From NCBI GenBank assembly GCA_913061475.1, contig CAJXUN010000009.1:1-64000 (forward strand): a DNA stretch of 64,000 bases, in the 5' to 3' direction. The notes beneath the pieces were generated by a model. That model was not told the origin of the DNA, ran no database searches, and saw only the letters and a program-made list of their open reading frames with translations. This document shows positions 1 through 9,300 of the stretch, one piece after another (within the stretch, counting starts at the first letter, position 1; each line of letters begins with the position of its first letter). The DNA comes from an uncultured Colwellia sp. (GTDB taxonomy: Bacteria; Pseudomonadota; Gammaproteobacteria; Enterobacterales; Alteromonadaceae). A program made the position numbers and the translations under genes.

Positions 1-53
1 TCGTCGGGCTCATAACCCGAAGGTCGTCAGTTCAAATCTGGCTCCCGCAACCA
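1..53 (+). tRNA. Initiator tRNA-fMet (CAU), 5' end cut by window
   Basis: The window opens inside a tRNA. Visible parts are the end of the D-arm region, an anticodon stem-loop with CAT at 11-13 flanked by GGG (6-8) and CCC (16-18), the T-arm with its TTCAAAT loop at about 31-37, the 3' acceptor strand and an encoded CCA at 51-53. The run of three G-C pairs in the anticodon stem is the hallmark of initiator rather than elongator tRNA-Met, and the sequence follows the E. coli fMet tRNA closely. About 24 bases of the 5' side lie outside the window. Confidence 0.93.
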
Positions 54-415
54 ATTTATATATCATCTATAATAAATCTATATTTTCAGCTCATTTTTAT
101 CAAAAATAATCACTTCGTAAAATTCTACAACAACACAATCTATCTGTTCACATTATCTAAAAACAACATTTCACCGCTAAAAAACACTTTTAGACCCCAA
201 TAACATTTAATTTATTAAAAAAATCTTTCTATTGCTTTTTTATTCAATACAATAAAAATCAGTTGCCTGAATCTATATCAACAGTGCCTTAGTGCATCAT
301 TCAATAAAACAACCCTTTTTATTAAGATAAATCACAAAATAAACATTGGGATAAGGTAATATAAAGCGATAATTTACAAAAAGCTGAATAGCTAATAATT
401 AGAGACTATTTTTTA
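54..415. other. Intergenic region before moaC, no gene seen
   Basis: This is 362 bases of very AT-rich sequence between the tRNA and moaC, with stop codons in all frames. It must hold the tRNA 3' end and the moaCDE promoter. I could not pick a convincing -35/-10 pair, a strong tRNA terminator or a molybdenum-cofactor riboswitch fold. The sequence just before the moaC ATG has only a weak purine stretch (AGAGA) as ribosome site. Confidence 0.5.
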
Positions 416-907
416 ATGAGCGAAGATTTTACTCATATTAATGCCGATGGTAATGCCCATATGGTTGACGTTACCGAAAAGAATGTCACCGAACGCACAG
501 CGATTGCAAAAGCTTATATTGAAATGTCAGCAGAAACATTAGCCATGATTGTCGAAGGAAAACATCACAAAGGTGATGTTTTTGCTACCGCAAGAATTGC
601 CGGCATTATGGCAGCTAAAAAAACCAGTGAACTTATTCCACTTTGTCACCCGCTTATGTTGACGAAAATTGAAGTCGACATTGTTGCACAGCCGGAGCAA
701 AGTCGCGTAGCAATCACCGCCTTATGTAAACTTTCGGGTAAAACAGGGGTTGAAATGGAGGCATTAACAGCCGCTTCTACTGCAGCATTAACCATTTACG
801 ATATGTGTAAAGCTGTGCAGAAAGACATGGTGATCACTAATCTCCATCTTTGTGAAAAGCATGGCGGAAAATCTGGTAGCTACCTTCATAATTCTGAAGT
901 TAAATAA
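416..907 (+). CDS. moaC: Cyclic pyranopterin monophosphate synthase MoaC
   Basis: MoaC converts the MoaA product into cyclic pyranopterin monophosphate, the first stable intermediate of molybdenum cofactor biosynthesis, in the cytoplasm. The 163-residue length is standard. Family signatures are visible: MVDVTEK near the N-terminus, [19 protein letters not shown] and the LIPLCHPL stretch around residues 58-82, the [11 protein letters not shown] segment and the C-terminal KHGGKSG loop. It is first of three consecutive moa genes, 11 bases before moaD. No moaA or moaB lies in the window, so the GTP-cyclising partner is encoded elsewhere. The ATG start gives the normal N-terminus, although its ribosome site is weak. 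Confidence 0.97.
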   Translation: MSEDFTHINADGNAHMVDVTEKNVTERTAIAKAYIEMSAETLAMIVEGKHHKGDVFATARIAGIMAAKKTSELIPLCHPLMLTKIEVDIVAQPEQSRVAITALCKLSGKTGVEMEALTAASTAALTIYDMCKAVQKDMVITNLHLCEKHGGKSGSYLHNSEVK

Positions 908-918
908 AGGAGTTAAAG

Positions 919-1167
919 ATGATTAAAATCTTATTTTTTGCTCGTTTACGCGAACAATTATCAACTGATAGCCTAACAATAGCAGCAAGAGAAAATCTAA
1001 CAACAGAGCTTATTCGACAGCAACTCGCTGAGACAGATGACGTATGGAATAAAATCATGTCTCCCGATAGTTTACTTGTTGCTGTTAACCAAGAGATAAG
1101 TGATTGGTATCAACAAGTAAACGATGGCGACGAAGTCGCATTTTTCCCTCCAGTTACAGGAGGATAA
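919..1167 (+). CDS. moaD: Molybdopterin synthase small subunit MoaD
   Basis: MoaD is the sulfur carrier of molybdopterin synthase. Its C-terminal glycine is thiocarboxylated and donates sulfur to cyclic pyranopterin monophosphate on MoaE. The protein has 82 residues, starts with the ubiquitin-fold pattern IKILFFARLRE and ends in the required Gly-Gly after FFPPVTG. A clear AAGGAG ribosome site lies just before the ATG. The codons for the two terminal glycines (GGAGGA) also supply the ribosome site for moaE, which implies translational coupling of the two subunits. Confidence 0.97.
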   Translation: MIKILFFARLREQLSTDSLTIAARENLTTELIRQQLAETDDVWNKIMSPDSLLVAVNQEISDWYQQVNDGDEVAFFPPVTGG

Positions 1168-1168
1168 G

Positions 1169-1624
1169 ATGATTAAAGTACAAAAGAATGATTTTGTTGT
1201 TGCTGATGAGTACCTACGTTTAGCAGGCGATAACCAAGATGGCGCCATCGTTACTTTTGTCGGTAAAGTGAGAGACTTTAATGAAGGTCTTGATGTGCAA
1301 GGCTTATCTTTAGAGCATTACCCTGGCATGACCGAAAAAGTACTTAGCGATATAGAAAACAAAGCTCGTGAACATTGGCCGTTAAATAAAGTCACTATTA
1401 TTCATCGATTTGGCAACTTAACATTAGGCGAGCAAATTGTCTTTATTGGTGTCACTAGCCCACACCGCAAAGCGGCTTTTGCTGCCTGTGAGTTCCTCAT
1501 CGATTTTTTAAAAACCAAAGCCCCCTTTTGGAAAAAAGAATTAACAAGTGACGGTAGTATATGGCTAGACGCTAAAGCTAGCGACAATGATGCCTCCCAA
1601 CAATGGCACAACAAGTTAACCTAA
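1169..1624 (+). CDS. moaE: Molybdopterin synthase catalytic subunit MoaE
   Basis: MoaE is the large subunit of molybdopterin synthase and forms a heterotetramer with MoaD, adding two sulfurs to the pterin precursor. The chosen ATG gives 151 residues, the usual size, and sits one base past the moaD stop, behind an AGGAGG that overlaps the end of moaD. An in-frame upstream start at 1124 would lie inside moaD and adds a non-family N-terminus, so it was set aside. Recognisable segments are DGAIVTFVGKVRDFNEG near residue 30, the LEHYPGM stretch, the HRFGNLTLGE segment and the conserved lysine-rich KTKAPFWKKE near the active site. Confidence 0.97.
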   Translation: MIKVQKNDFVVADEYLRLAGDNQDGAIVTFVGKVRDFNEGLDVQGLSLEHYPGMTEKVLSDIENKAREHWPLNKVTIIHRFGNLTLGEQIVFIGVTSPHRKAAFAACEFLIDFLKTKAPFWKKELTSDGSIWLDAKASDNDASQQWHNKLT

Positions 1625-1644
1625 AAAATACAGTGAGATAATTT

Positions 1645-1860
1645 ATGCTAAAAATCGGGCGTTATCAGCATTTTAAAGGTAATTTTTATCAAGTTCTACA
1701 CATTGCTACCCACAGTGAAAGCGAAGAAACTATGGTGGTTTATCAACCTGAATACGGTGAACGAGCCATTTGGGTTAGGCCATTGGCTATGTTTGACGAA
1801 ACAATTGAAAGAGATGGCAAAGTAATTAAACGCTTTCAGTATGTCGATAGCGATATTTAA
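1645..1860 (+). CDS. DUF1653 domain protein
   Basis: This small 71-residue protein matches the DUF1653 family, a compact beta-rich domain of unknown function. It begins with the pattern GRYQHFKGNFYQVLHIATHSE and continues with a VVYQPEYGE and WVRPLAMF stretch, all typical. It lies 20 bases after moaE on the same strand, so it may be co-transcribed with the moa genes, but nothing in the sequence ties it to molybdenum cofactor. An AGTGAGA purine stretch precedes its ATG. Confidence 0.85.
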   Translation: MLKIGRYQHFKGNFYQVLHIATHSESEETMVVYQPEYGERAIWVRPLAMFDETIERDGKVIKRFQYVDSDI

Positions 1861-1975
1861 CTGCTTAACAAAAAATAGCACCAATATAAGCTAATTCATT
1901 TGGTAAACAGCTTTTCATCACAAAATTTATACTTTGATCCATAATGATTGATATTTTCTGAAATAAGCGAATCTA

Positions 1976-2443
1976 ATGACAAAATTTATATTTGTACTAT
2001 TTCTGCTAGCAAGCATTAACGCCAATGCCTATATGTGTAATTCACTTAGTGACCTAAACTGGCTTTTGGGTGAGTGGAAAACTCAAGTAAAACAAGATTT
2101 AACCAACGAACTTTTAACCACGGAGACGTGGCTAAAGCTAAGTGATAAAACATTTGAAGGCTTCGGTAAAACGGCAAATAACATTGAGTCGTTGCGCTTG
2201 CTTGAAATGTCCGATGAAATATTTTACCTCGCGAAAGTTTCGCATAACCCAAGCCCAATAGCTTTTAAACTCACCGCGTGTAAAAGTAATGCATTTATAT
2301 TCGAAAATGAGCAGCATGACTTTCCAAATACCATTGAATATAAGCAAATAAATAGTAACGCCATACAGGTAAAAGTTAGTGGTAAGACAGAAAAATCATT
2401 TACAATTCAATTATATCGTGTAAAAGATAGTGTCAACGACTAG
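1976..2443 (+). CDS. Secreted DUF6265-like protein
   Basis: The 155-residue product has a short signal peptide (hydrophobic FIFVLFLLASINANA, probable cleavage after ANA), so it is likely periplasmic. The mature part opens with LNWLLGEWK, has a central W-x-K-x-S segment and ends with FIFENEQHDFPNTIEYK. That pattern of an N-terminal L-W-L-x-G-x-W and a FEN-x-x-HDFP motif is what I associate with the DUF6265 beta-barrel family, which has no assigned function. The next gene's possible GTG start overlaps its 3' end by 14 bases. The family call is from memory of the motif and no function is proposed. Confidence 0.65.
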   Translation: MTKFIFVLFLLASINANAYMCNSLSDLNWLLGEWKTQVKQDLTNELLTTETWLKLSDKTFEGFGKTANNIESLRLLEMSDEIFYLAKVSHNPSPIAFKLTACKSNAFIFENEQHDFPNTIEYKQINSNAIQVKVSGKTEKSFTIQLYRVKDSVND

Positions 2444-3047
2444 CAAAAATAAAAAACCTCATATGACGTTAAAAATGGCGTTAAATACTCAGCATGCAGC
2501 GCCAACGCTGTCATCTAAAAATATTTACCTTAGACCTGTCATTAAAGCAGATTATTCTGTGATCAAAGTTTATCGCCAAGATCCTGAAAACTGTCGATAT
2601 ATTCGTCCAGCTGAAAGTGATACTAAAACCATGGCAATTGTTGAACAATTATCCCAACCGTGGCTCTTTTCACTCGGGCATTGGAACGGCCTAGCTATTT
2701 GTTTAAAAGATGATGACTCGTTAGTTGGCGAAATAGCCTTTCGTATTGAAGACTGGGAGAGTCAGCGAGCCGAACTAGGTTATCGCTTAAGTGGGGAAGT
2801 TGCAGGACAAGGTATATGCAGCGCGGCAATAAATCTACTTATTGACTACCTGTTCAAAGAATTAGGCTTCTTTAAGCTTGTTGCTAAATGTGACCCTAGA
2901 AATATTGCCTCAATTCGTGTTCTGGAAAAATCAGGCTTTGAAAAAGAAGCATTCTTTAAACTACATTACCTTATGGGTGACGAATGGACAGACCAATATG
3001 ACTACGGTCTGTTATTTAACGATTGGATCGCGAAAAAACCATGCTAA
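2430..3047 (+). CDS. GNAT acetyltransferase, RimJ/RimL-like
   Basis: This is a cytoplasmic acetyl-CoA-dependent N-acetyltransferase of the ribosomal-protein/amino-acid acetyltransferase group. After an N-terminal tail the domain starts at NIYLRPVIKADY, followed by the acetyl-CoA strand VGEIAFRI, ELGYRLSGEVAGQGICSAA (the Q/R-x-x-G-x-A-like pyrophosphate loop) and the terminal NIASIRVLEKSGFEKE, all typical. The substrate cannot be told. The GTG at 2430 overlaps the preceding gene; ATG codons at 2463 and 2475 are equally acceptable starts and would remove a basic tail that the family does not need. The stop overlaps the start of a decayed VOC gene (ATGCTAA). Confidence 0.82.
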   Translation: MSTTSKNKKPHMTLKMALNTQHAAPTLSSKNIYLRPVIKADYSVIKVYRQDPENCRYIRPAESDTKTMAIVEQLSQPWLFSLGHWNGLAICLKDDDSLVGEIAFRIEDWESQRAELGYRLSGEVAGQGICSAAINLLIDYLFKELGFFKLVAKCDPRNIASIRVLEKSGFEKEAFFKLHYLMGDEWTDQYDYGLLFNDWIAKKPC

Positions 3048-3262
3048 AAGCAATACATCATATCGCGATTATTTGCGCTAACTACAATAAGTCTAAGCAT
3101 TTTTATACTGAAATTTTGGGCTTGAAAGTACTCGACGCAAACTTTTGAAGAGAACAAAACTCTTATAAACTCAATTTAGCTCTGCCCAATGGCGGTCAAA
3201 TTGAATTATTTTCCTTTACTGATGCACAAACAAGACCGAGCTTCCTTGAAGCACTTCGCCAT
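3041..3262 (+). pseudogene. Decayed VOC (glyoxalase-like, YaeR type) gene
   Basis: From the ATG at 3041, overlapping the GNAT stop, the frame encodes AIHHIAIICANYNKSKHFY and EILGLKV, the N-terminus of a VOC metalloprotein of the YaeR/GloA2 kind. It is broken by a TGA at 3146-3148. Beyond the stop the same frame continues the family: NSYKLNLALPNGGQIELFSF, then a TRPSFLEALRH segment. Homology ends at about 3262, exactly where the 3' end of the convergent oxidoreductase gene begins, so the C-terminal half of the domain is missing. One in-frame stop plus a 3' truncation makes this a recent pseudogene. Confidence 0.85.
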
Positions 3263-3265
3263 ATG

Positions 3266-4246
3266 TTAGTGAGCATTATCGTCGATAGTTAAAGTTATTT
3301 TGCCAATGTTTTCGTTATTCAGCATGACTTGGTGGGCACTTTCGACATCACGCCAAGGATATTGCTTATAAATAACCGGCTTGATAAGCCCTTGTTCAAG
3401 GCTCTGATAAAAATCTCGTTTAAATGCTTGGATCAAACTTGTTTTATAGTCGTCTCTTCTACTACGCAGCGTGGTGGCATGCAAAGTAACACGCTTAGCA
3501 AGCATTTTCGCCACATCAATGTTTTCAGCAAATCGACCGCCCAACATTGAAAGCATGACAATATGACCATCTAATGCGCATAGGCTAATATTTTTATTTA
3601 CATAATCACCAGCAACAACATCTAAGATCACATCATAATTTTGCTTGTTCTGCTTTGCAGAAGCTACAAAATCGGTATTTTGGTAATTTATCACCTGATC
3701 AGCACCTAAAGCCTTGCAAGTATCTGCTTTTTTATCATTGCCAACCGTTACACTTACATGACAATCAAAATATTTCGCCAGTTGAATAGCAGCCGTGCCA
3801 ACACCACTTGCGCCAGCATGAATCAATACCTTGGCATTGCGTTTTAAATTAGCAATGGTAAACAAACATTGATAAGCGGTTAAAAACACTTCAGCAATCG
3901 CTGCGCCTTGGACATAAGTTAAATTCTTCGGTAATGCGAATAAGTGAGCTGTTTTAACCTTGACATATTCTGCGTAAGCGCCACCCGGCACAATAGCAAA
4001 AACTTTATCACCAACTTGCCAATTTTCATCTTTACCGCCAATGACAGCAATATTACCACAAGCTTCAATGCCTAGTATGTTTGACTCACCTGGTGGAGGT
4101 GGGTAGTGCCCTTGTTTTTGTAAAATATCTGCACGATTAACGCCAATAGCCCTTACTTTGATCAAGCACTCATCAACACCTATCACAGGTTTATCGATAT
4201 TTCCTATGCTCAGCTGATTTTGTTCATTAATAGCGATATAGCGCAA
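3266..4246 (-). CDS. Quinone oxidoreductase, PIG3-type zinc-independent MDR
   Basis: This 326-residue cytoplasmic enzyme belongs to the medium-chain dehydrogenase/reductase superfamily, quinone oxidoreductase branch, and should reduce quinones or enones with NADPH. The N-terminal GroES-like domain contains VNRADILQKQGHYPPPPG and LGIEACG, typical of the PIG3 (TP53I3) subgroup. The Rossmann part has HAGASGVGTAAIQLAKYF. No structural or catalytic zinc cysteine set is present. The start is a TTG with AAGGAAA six bases upstream, which aligns the N-terminus (RYIAI) with the family. It ends at the junction of the broken VOC gene. Confidence 0.9.
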   Translation of the reverse strand: MRYIAINEQNQLSIGNIDKPVIGVDECLIKVRAIGVNRADILQKQGHYPPPPGESNILGIEACGNIAVIGGKDENWQVGDKVFAIVPGGAYAEYVKVKTAHLFALPKNLTYVQGAAIAEVFLTAYQCLFTIANLKRNAKVLIHAGASGVGTAAIQLAKYFDCHVSVTVGNDKKADTCKALGADQVINYQNTDFVASAKQNKQNYDVILDVVAGDYVNKNISLCALDGHIVMLSMLGGRFAENIDVAKMLAKRVTLHATTLRSRRDDYKTSLIQAFKRDFYQSLEQGLIKPVIYKQYPWRDVESAHQVMLNNENIGKITLTIDDNAH

Positions 4247-4323
4247 TATGTTTCCTTATTGATATTTTTTATTAAATACTTAATATTTTGCCTTACTTAG
4301 CCTAAGACTCATAGTTTTTAAAC

Positions 4324-4593
4324 TTAGCTAATGGCAAAAAAATGATGCTCTTGCCAAGGCACTTGCTTTGATTCAATATGTTCAACCTCGGCTTCGGGTG
4401 GACCATGTGCTAGCCACTCCAACATCTTATTTATGTTGTGCTCTTCACCGCACATTAATACTTCAACACCGCCATCAGTTAAATTACGTGCGTAACCACT
4501 TAAACCGTGATCAATGGCAATTTGCTGACTGGAAGCTCGAAAGTAAACCCCTTGAACTTTACCACTGACATGTGCCATGTAACTTACATTCAT
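4324..4593 (-). CDS. yccX: Acylphosphatase
   Basis: This is a small cytosolic enzyme that hydrolyses acyl phosphates. Its 89 residues carry the two family signatures: GKVQGVYFRASSQ, holding the catalytic arginine in the phosphate-binding loop, and the GYARNLTDGGVEVLMCG segment with the catalytic asparagine. It ends in the usual aromatic-hydrophobic tail. It lies downstream of the quinone oxidoreductase start on the same strand, 78 bases apart, and is divergent from rlmI. Confidence 0.95.
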   Translation of the reverse strand: MNVSYMAHVSGKVQGVYFRASSQQIAIDHGLSGYARNLTDGGVEVLMCGEEHNINKMLEWLAHGPPEAEVEHIESKQVPWQEHHFFAIS

Positions 4594-4746
4594 AATTTTG
4601 CCTTAGTATTAACTTATTGTTGTTATTTTTAACTTTCATTGCTAAACAAGTTAAGAAATGAAAAATAGTTAAAATTGAACATTGCACCCACGCTATGCAT
4701 TGACTACACTCGCGCAATTATTATTGTTAATTATAAGTATAGCCAT

Positions 4747-5937
4747 ATGTCAGCAAGAATTTATTTAAAAGTTGCTCGTGAAAAATCATTACGCCGAAAA
4801 CATCCATGGATTTTTTCTCAAGCAATCAACAAAATCAAAGGTAATGCATTACTTGGTGATACTGTCGATGTCTTTGACCACAAGGGAAACTGGCTTGCTA
4901 AAGGCGCATACTCGCCTGAATCTCAAATCCGGATCCGTGTTTGGAGTTTCGATATTGATGAAGAAATTGATAGTGATTTTTTTCGTAAGAAATTGTTAAG
5001 CGCACAAAAAAGGCGTGATTGGTTTATCGAAAAAGGTGGTTTAACTGGCTATCGATTGATCGCTGGAGAGTCAGATGGATTGCCCGGCGTTACCATCGAC
5101 AAATACGATAACTTTATCGTTTGTCAGTTACTTAGTGCAGGCGCTGATTTTCATCGTTATACCTTGGTAGAGTGTTTAAAAGAGCTGTACCCTGGTTGTC
5201 ATATCTACGAACGTTCAGATGTTGATGTTCGAAAAAAAGAGGGACTAGAGCCTGTAACAGGTTGGTTAACCGAGCCTCAAGAATCAACAGCATGTATTAT
5301 TGAAGAACACGGTATTAAAATTCATGTTGATGTTGCCCAAGGTCATAAAACAGGGTTTTATTTGGATCAACGTGACTCTCGCGTCGCTGCTGGCAAATAT
5401 GCCAAAGACAAGAGTGTTTTAAACTGTTTCTCATATACCGGCACCTTTGCCCTGCATTGTGCAGCAAATGGTGCGAAAGAAGTGATCAATGTTGATGTTT
5501 CAGAATCAGCACTAGCACTTGCCAAGCAAAACGCAGAACTTAATCAACTCGAAGATAAAAATATCTCATTCATTAAAGCGGATGTATTTAAATTACTGCG
5601 CCAATATCGTGAAGAAAAACGTACCTTCGATATGATCATTCTCGACCCACCTAAATTTGTTGAGTCAAAAGCTCAACTTACCGGTGCTTGTCGCGGTTAC
5701 AAAGATATCAATATGCTAGCCATGCAGTTACTTAAACCCAATGGCACGCTATTAACGTTTTCTTGCTCGGGCTTAATGGAGTCAAATTTATTTCAAAAAG
5801 TGGTGGCCGATGCGGCACTAGATGCAAAAAGAAATGTTTATTTTGTTGATAGATTACATCAAGCAGCAGATCACCCAGTAGCGTCGAATTACCCTGAAGG
5901 TTACTATCTAAAAGGCCTAGTTTGCCAAGTAGAGTAG
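4747..5937 (+). CDS. rlmI: 23S rRNA m5C1962 methyltransferase RlmI
   Basis: RlmI methylates C1962 of 23S rRNA using S-adenosylmethionine. The ATG at 4747 gives 396 residues, the same length as E. coli RlmI, and the expected N-terminus ([20 protein letters not shown]) of the PUA domain. A longer reading from a TTG at 4675 adds 24 non-family residues and was rejected. The Rossmann methyltransferase part follows: [19 protein letters not shown] as the SAM loop, then the catalytic DPPKF near residue 300 and a SCSG motif with the second cysteine. It is transcribed alone between two minus-strand genes. Confidence 0.95.
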   Translation: MSARIYLKVAREKSLRRKHPWIFSQAINKIKGNALLGDTVDVFDHKGNWLAKGAYSPESQIRIRVWSFDIDEEIDSDFFRKKLLSAQKRRDWFIEKGGLTGYRLIAGESDGLPGVTIDKYDNFIVCQLLSAGADFHRYTLVECLKELYPGCHIYERSDVDVRKKEGLEPVTGWLTEPQESTACIIEEHGIKIHVDVAQGHKTGFYLDQRDSRVAAGKYAKDKSVLNCFSYTGTFALHCAANGAKEVINVDVSESALALAKQNAELNQLEDKNISFIKADVFKLLRQYREEKRTFDMIILDPPKFVESKAQLTGACRGYKDINMLAMQLLKPNGTLLTFSCSGLMESNLFQKVVADAALDAKRNVYFVDRLHQAADHPVASNYPEGYYLKGLVCQVE

Positions 5938-5995
5938 CTTGGTAGGCAAGAAACAAACCGTAGCTAGAATTTGTTCTAGCTACGATGGACGTGAC

Positions 5996-6295
5996 TTAGT
6001 CAATTTCAGAAATGTTAATACCAATTAAATAACAGTTAGCACTTTCTTCTGTGACTCTCACCACCTTACCTTTAACATCGAGTGGTTGAACAGCACTGTT
6101 AGCTGACTGAACACTAACACGTACTGCTGTGTTCATTTCTAGTGGATGTTCCATTTCAATCGCAATTCCCGTTGCACTTAAATCACGACAAGTCGCTAAA
6201 ACTTTACTGTTAGCTTCATCATCAATAATGGTCACGGTTACTTCACTGTTTAGCATCATGCGATAAAAGTTGCGTTTGTCATCGTAATTAACCAT
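5996..6295 (-). CDS. PilZ domain protein, single domain
   Basis: This 99-residue protein is a stand-alone PilZ domain, the common receptor for cyclic di-GMP. Both binding motifs are present: R-x-x-x-R as RNFYR near residue 8 and D/N-x-S-x-x-G as DLSATG near residue 39, so nucleotide binding is likely intact. A GGAG ribosome site precedes the ATG. No effector domain or diagnostic neighbour indicates the output. It probably acts by binding a partner protein in surface attachment or motility control. Confidence 0.9.
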   Translation of the reverse strand: MVNYDDKRNFYRMMLNSEVTVTIIDDEANSKVLATCRDLSATGIAIEMEHPLEMNTAVRVSVQSANSAVQPLDVKGKVVRVTEESANCYLIGINISEID

Positions 6296-6377
6296 TACTA
6301 CTCCAATGTGTTTTTATAGTTAGTATGCGTTTATTTATACTCATCACGACCATCAGTGTCAAATCATTGTACTGAAA

Positions 6378-9300
6378 TTAAGCAGATTCTTTGAGGTAGT
6401 TCAATATTCGCTTACTTGAAATTGGAAATGGTGTTTTTAAATTTTGCGCAAAAAGTGACACCCTTAGCTCTTCAATCATCCAATAGCCCTGCACTAATTC
6501 TTTGCGTAAAGGCTGCCCTTTTGGCTGCTGAGCAACAACAGAATCTAATGCTTTTTGCACTTTCTCAACGTCGAACATTTTTAAACGGTCTTGATTCGGA
6601 TCAATGTGCAACTTTTCTAATCGTCGTTCCATTGCCGTTAAATATCGCGCAATATCATCTAAACGCTGATAACCCGCCTGAGTCACGAAACCTTTAAATA
6701 CCAGTGACTCTAATTGCGCTTTAATATCCCCCTGCGATTGCACAATATTTAGCGAGATTTTACCTTTCATTTTTTTGCGTACGTCATGGGCTAAATTCAG
6801 TACACGTTCAACCTTAATTGCAGCACTGAGCACGCAATCCGCAATTTCTGCACGCACATGTTCCTTGCAGGCTTCAAAATTTTGCTGTGTGCGAGGTAGC
6901 TCGCCATATTCGTTTACTAAGAACTGACAACCGGCAACAATACAGTCATCTAATAAATCGTTGATCGAACCAAAGGGGTTAAAATATAAGCCTAACTTTG
7001 CTTTATTGGGTAGCTTCTGCTGCAAATATTTAACCGGCGACGGTATACTCAATAAAATTAATCGACTTACCCCATCTAACATCGCTTGCTCTGCTAGACT
7101 TTCATGTTCAAATAGCTCTATCGCAACTGACTTATTTCTATCGACCAAAGCTGGAAAAGCTTTTATGGTGATATTAGCAACTTTCTTTTCGTAGCTTTTC
7201 GGCAAACTTTTAAAGTCCCAACTCGCAATATCACTGCGTTCAATACCTTTATCAGCAACCTTTTTAATTGATGCTTGTACTCGACCCTGCAAGCTATCTT
7301 TGAGTGCATCAAGGTTACGACCTTGCTTGAGTAACTTACCGTTTTCGTTAACTATTTTGAAATTCATTGATAAATGTGGCACTAATTCGACACCGTGCCA
7401 CGCATCTTCAGGCAGTCGTACACCGGTCATTCTTAACAATTGCTTTTCAAGCGCCGCGATTAATGTACTGTCCGTCCCAGAAATGGCAGCAACACAAGCT
7501 TGTGCATAGTTAGGTGCAGGCACAAAATTTCGTCGTAGTGACTTAGGTAAGCCTCTAATTAATGCAGTGATCAGTTCAAGCCTTAACGCGGGGATCAACC
7601 AATCAAAGCCTGTACTTTCAATCTGGTTTAAAATGCCGACGGGGATCAAAACACTGATACCATCATCCTCATCACCGGGGCTAAAATGGTAGCTCAGCGG
7701 CAAGGTTAAACTGCCCTGCTGCCAGGTTTCAGGGTATTCATTAGCTGATAACTGAACGGCGGTTTCTTTTAATAAAAAAGCTTTGGTAAAGTTTAATAAC
7801 TTGCCATCACTTTGCTTTTGTTTTTTCCACCAAGCTAAAAAGCTGCGTTGACAAATAGCGCTTTCCGGCAACTTTTCATTATAAAAGTCGACTAATTGCT
7901 GCTCTTCAATCAAAAAATCTTTACGACGCGCTTTTTGCTCTAACGCTTCAATTTCATCAACCAATTGGCGATTATCTTTCAAGAAGGTTTCTTTAATCGT
8001 GCTATCACCATTAACCAAAGCTTCTCGAATAAAAATTTCACGACAGGTATCAGGTTCAATTTTGTTAAAATTGACCTTACGCTTACCAACAATAATTAAC
8101 CCGTAAAGCGTCACTTGTTCGAACGCCATTACAGCGCCCTGTTTCTTTTCCCAATGCGGCTCACTGTAGCTACGCTTAACTAAGTGCTCAGCTAATGGCT
8201 CAAGCCATAAAGGGTCAATTTTCGCCGCCATACGAGCAAACAAACGGCTGGTTTCAACCAGTTCAGCCGCCATTAGCCACTTAGGTGATTTTTTAGCTAA
8301 CGCAGAGCCCGGGAAAATAAAGAATTTGCTGCCACGTGCGCCTTTGTATTCTCGATTCTCATCTTGTTGACCTAAGTGGCTCAATAACCCCGATAATATC
8401 GCTTGGTGAACAATATCTAAATTGCCGTTTACCGGATTTTTTTCAGCTTCTTCAGATAAATCTAATTCAATACGGCTCATCGGAATTTTTAATTCTCGCA
8501 ATGAATGCGTCAATTGACTGTAGATATCTTGCCATTCTCGAAGTCGTACGTAGGATAAAAATTCTTTCTGACACAAACGACGAAACTGATTATTGGTTAA
8601 CTGCTTTTGCTGCTCTTCAACGTAGTTCCACAACTTCAATAAACTAACAAAGTCTGACTGTTTATTTTTGAAACGGCCATGTTTTTCATCGGCAGCTTGC
8701 TGTTTTTCATGCGGACGTTCACGTGGGTCTTGAATACTTAAGGCACTAACAATAATAAATATTTGTTCAATACAGCCTAAGTCAGCCGCCGTTAAAATCA
8801 TTTTCGCTAAACGCGGATCTATCGGGAATTTTGATAACGAGCGACCAATCGGCGTTAACTTAACTTGGTTTGCGTTGGCGTCAATTGCCGCTAGCTCTTC
8901 AAGTAAGCGAACACCGTCATTTATATTGCGGTTATCTGGTGGCTGCACAAAAGGAAAGTCTGAAATTTCACCTAAATCTAACGACAACATTTGTAATATA
9001 ACGGTCGCTAAATTGGTGCGTAGTATTTCTGGGTCGGTAAATTCTGGGCGGTTTAAGTAGTCATTTTCAGAATATAAACGAATACAAACACCTGAAGATA
9101 CACGGCCACAACGACCCGCACGTTGATTGGCACTGGCTTGTGAAATAGGCTCTATCGGCAAACGTTGTACTTTGGTGCGGTAACTATAACGCGATATTCT
9201 TGCAGTACCTGGGTCAATAACATATTTAATGCCCGGCACGGTTAAACTGGTTTCAGCAACGTTAGTCGCCAAAACAATATTACGGCCACTATGAGGCTTG

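Noticed and set aside
54..415. Molybdenum-cofactor riboswitch before moaC
   Set aside because: I could not find the expected paired structure in this AT-rich stretch, and moaA, the usual regulated gene, is absent.
1124..1168. Longer MoaE start inside moaD
   Set aside because: AGGAGG directly before the ATG at 1169 and family length favour the shorter protein.
4675..4746. Longer RlmI beginning at TTG 4675
   Set aside because: The added 24 residues have no family match, and the ATG at 4747 gives exactly the usual 396 residues.
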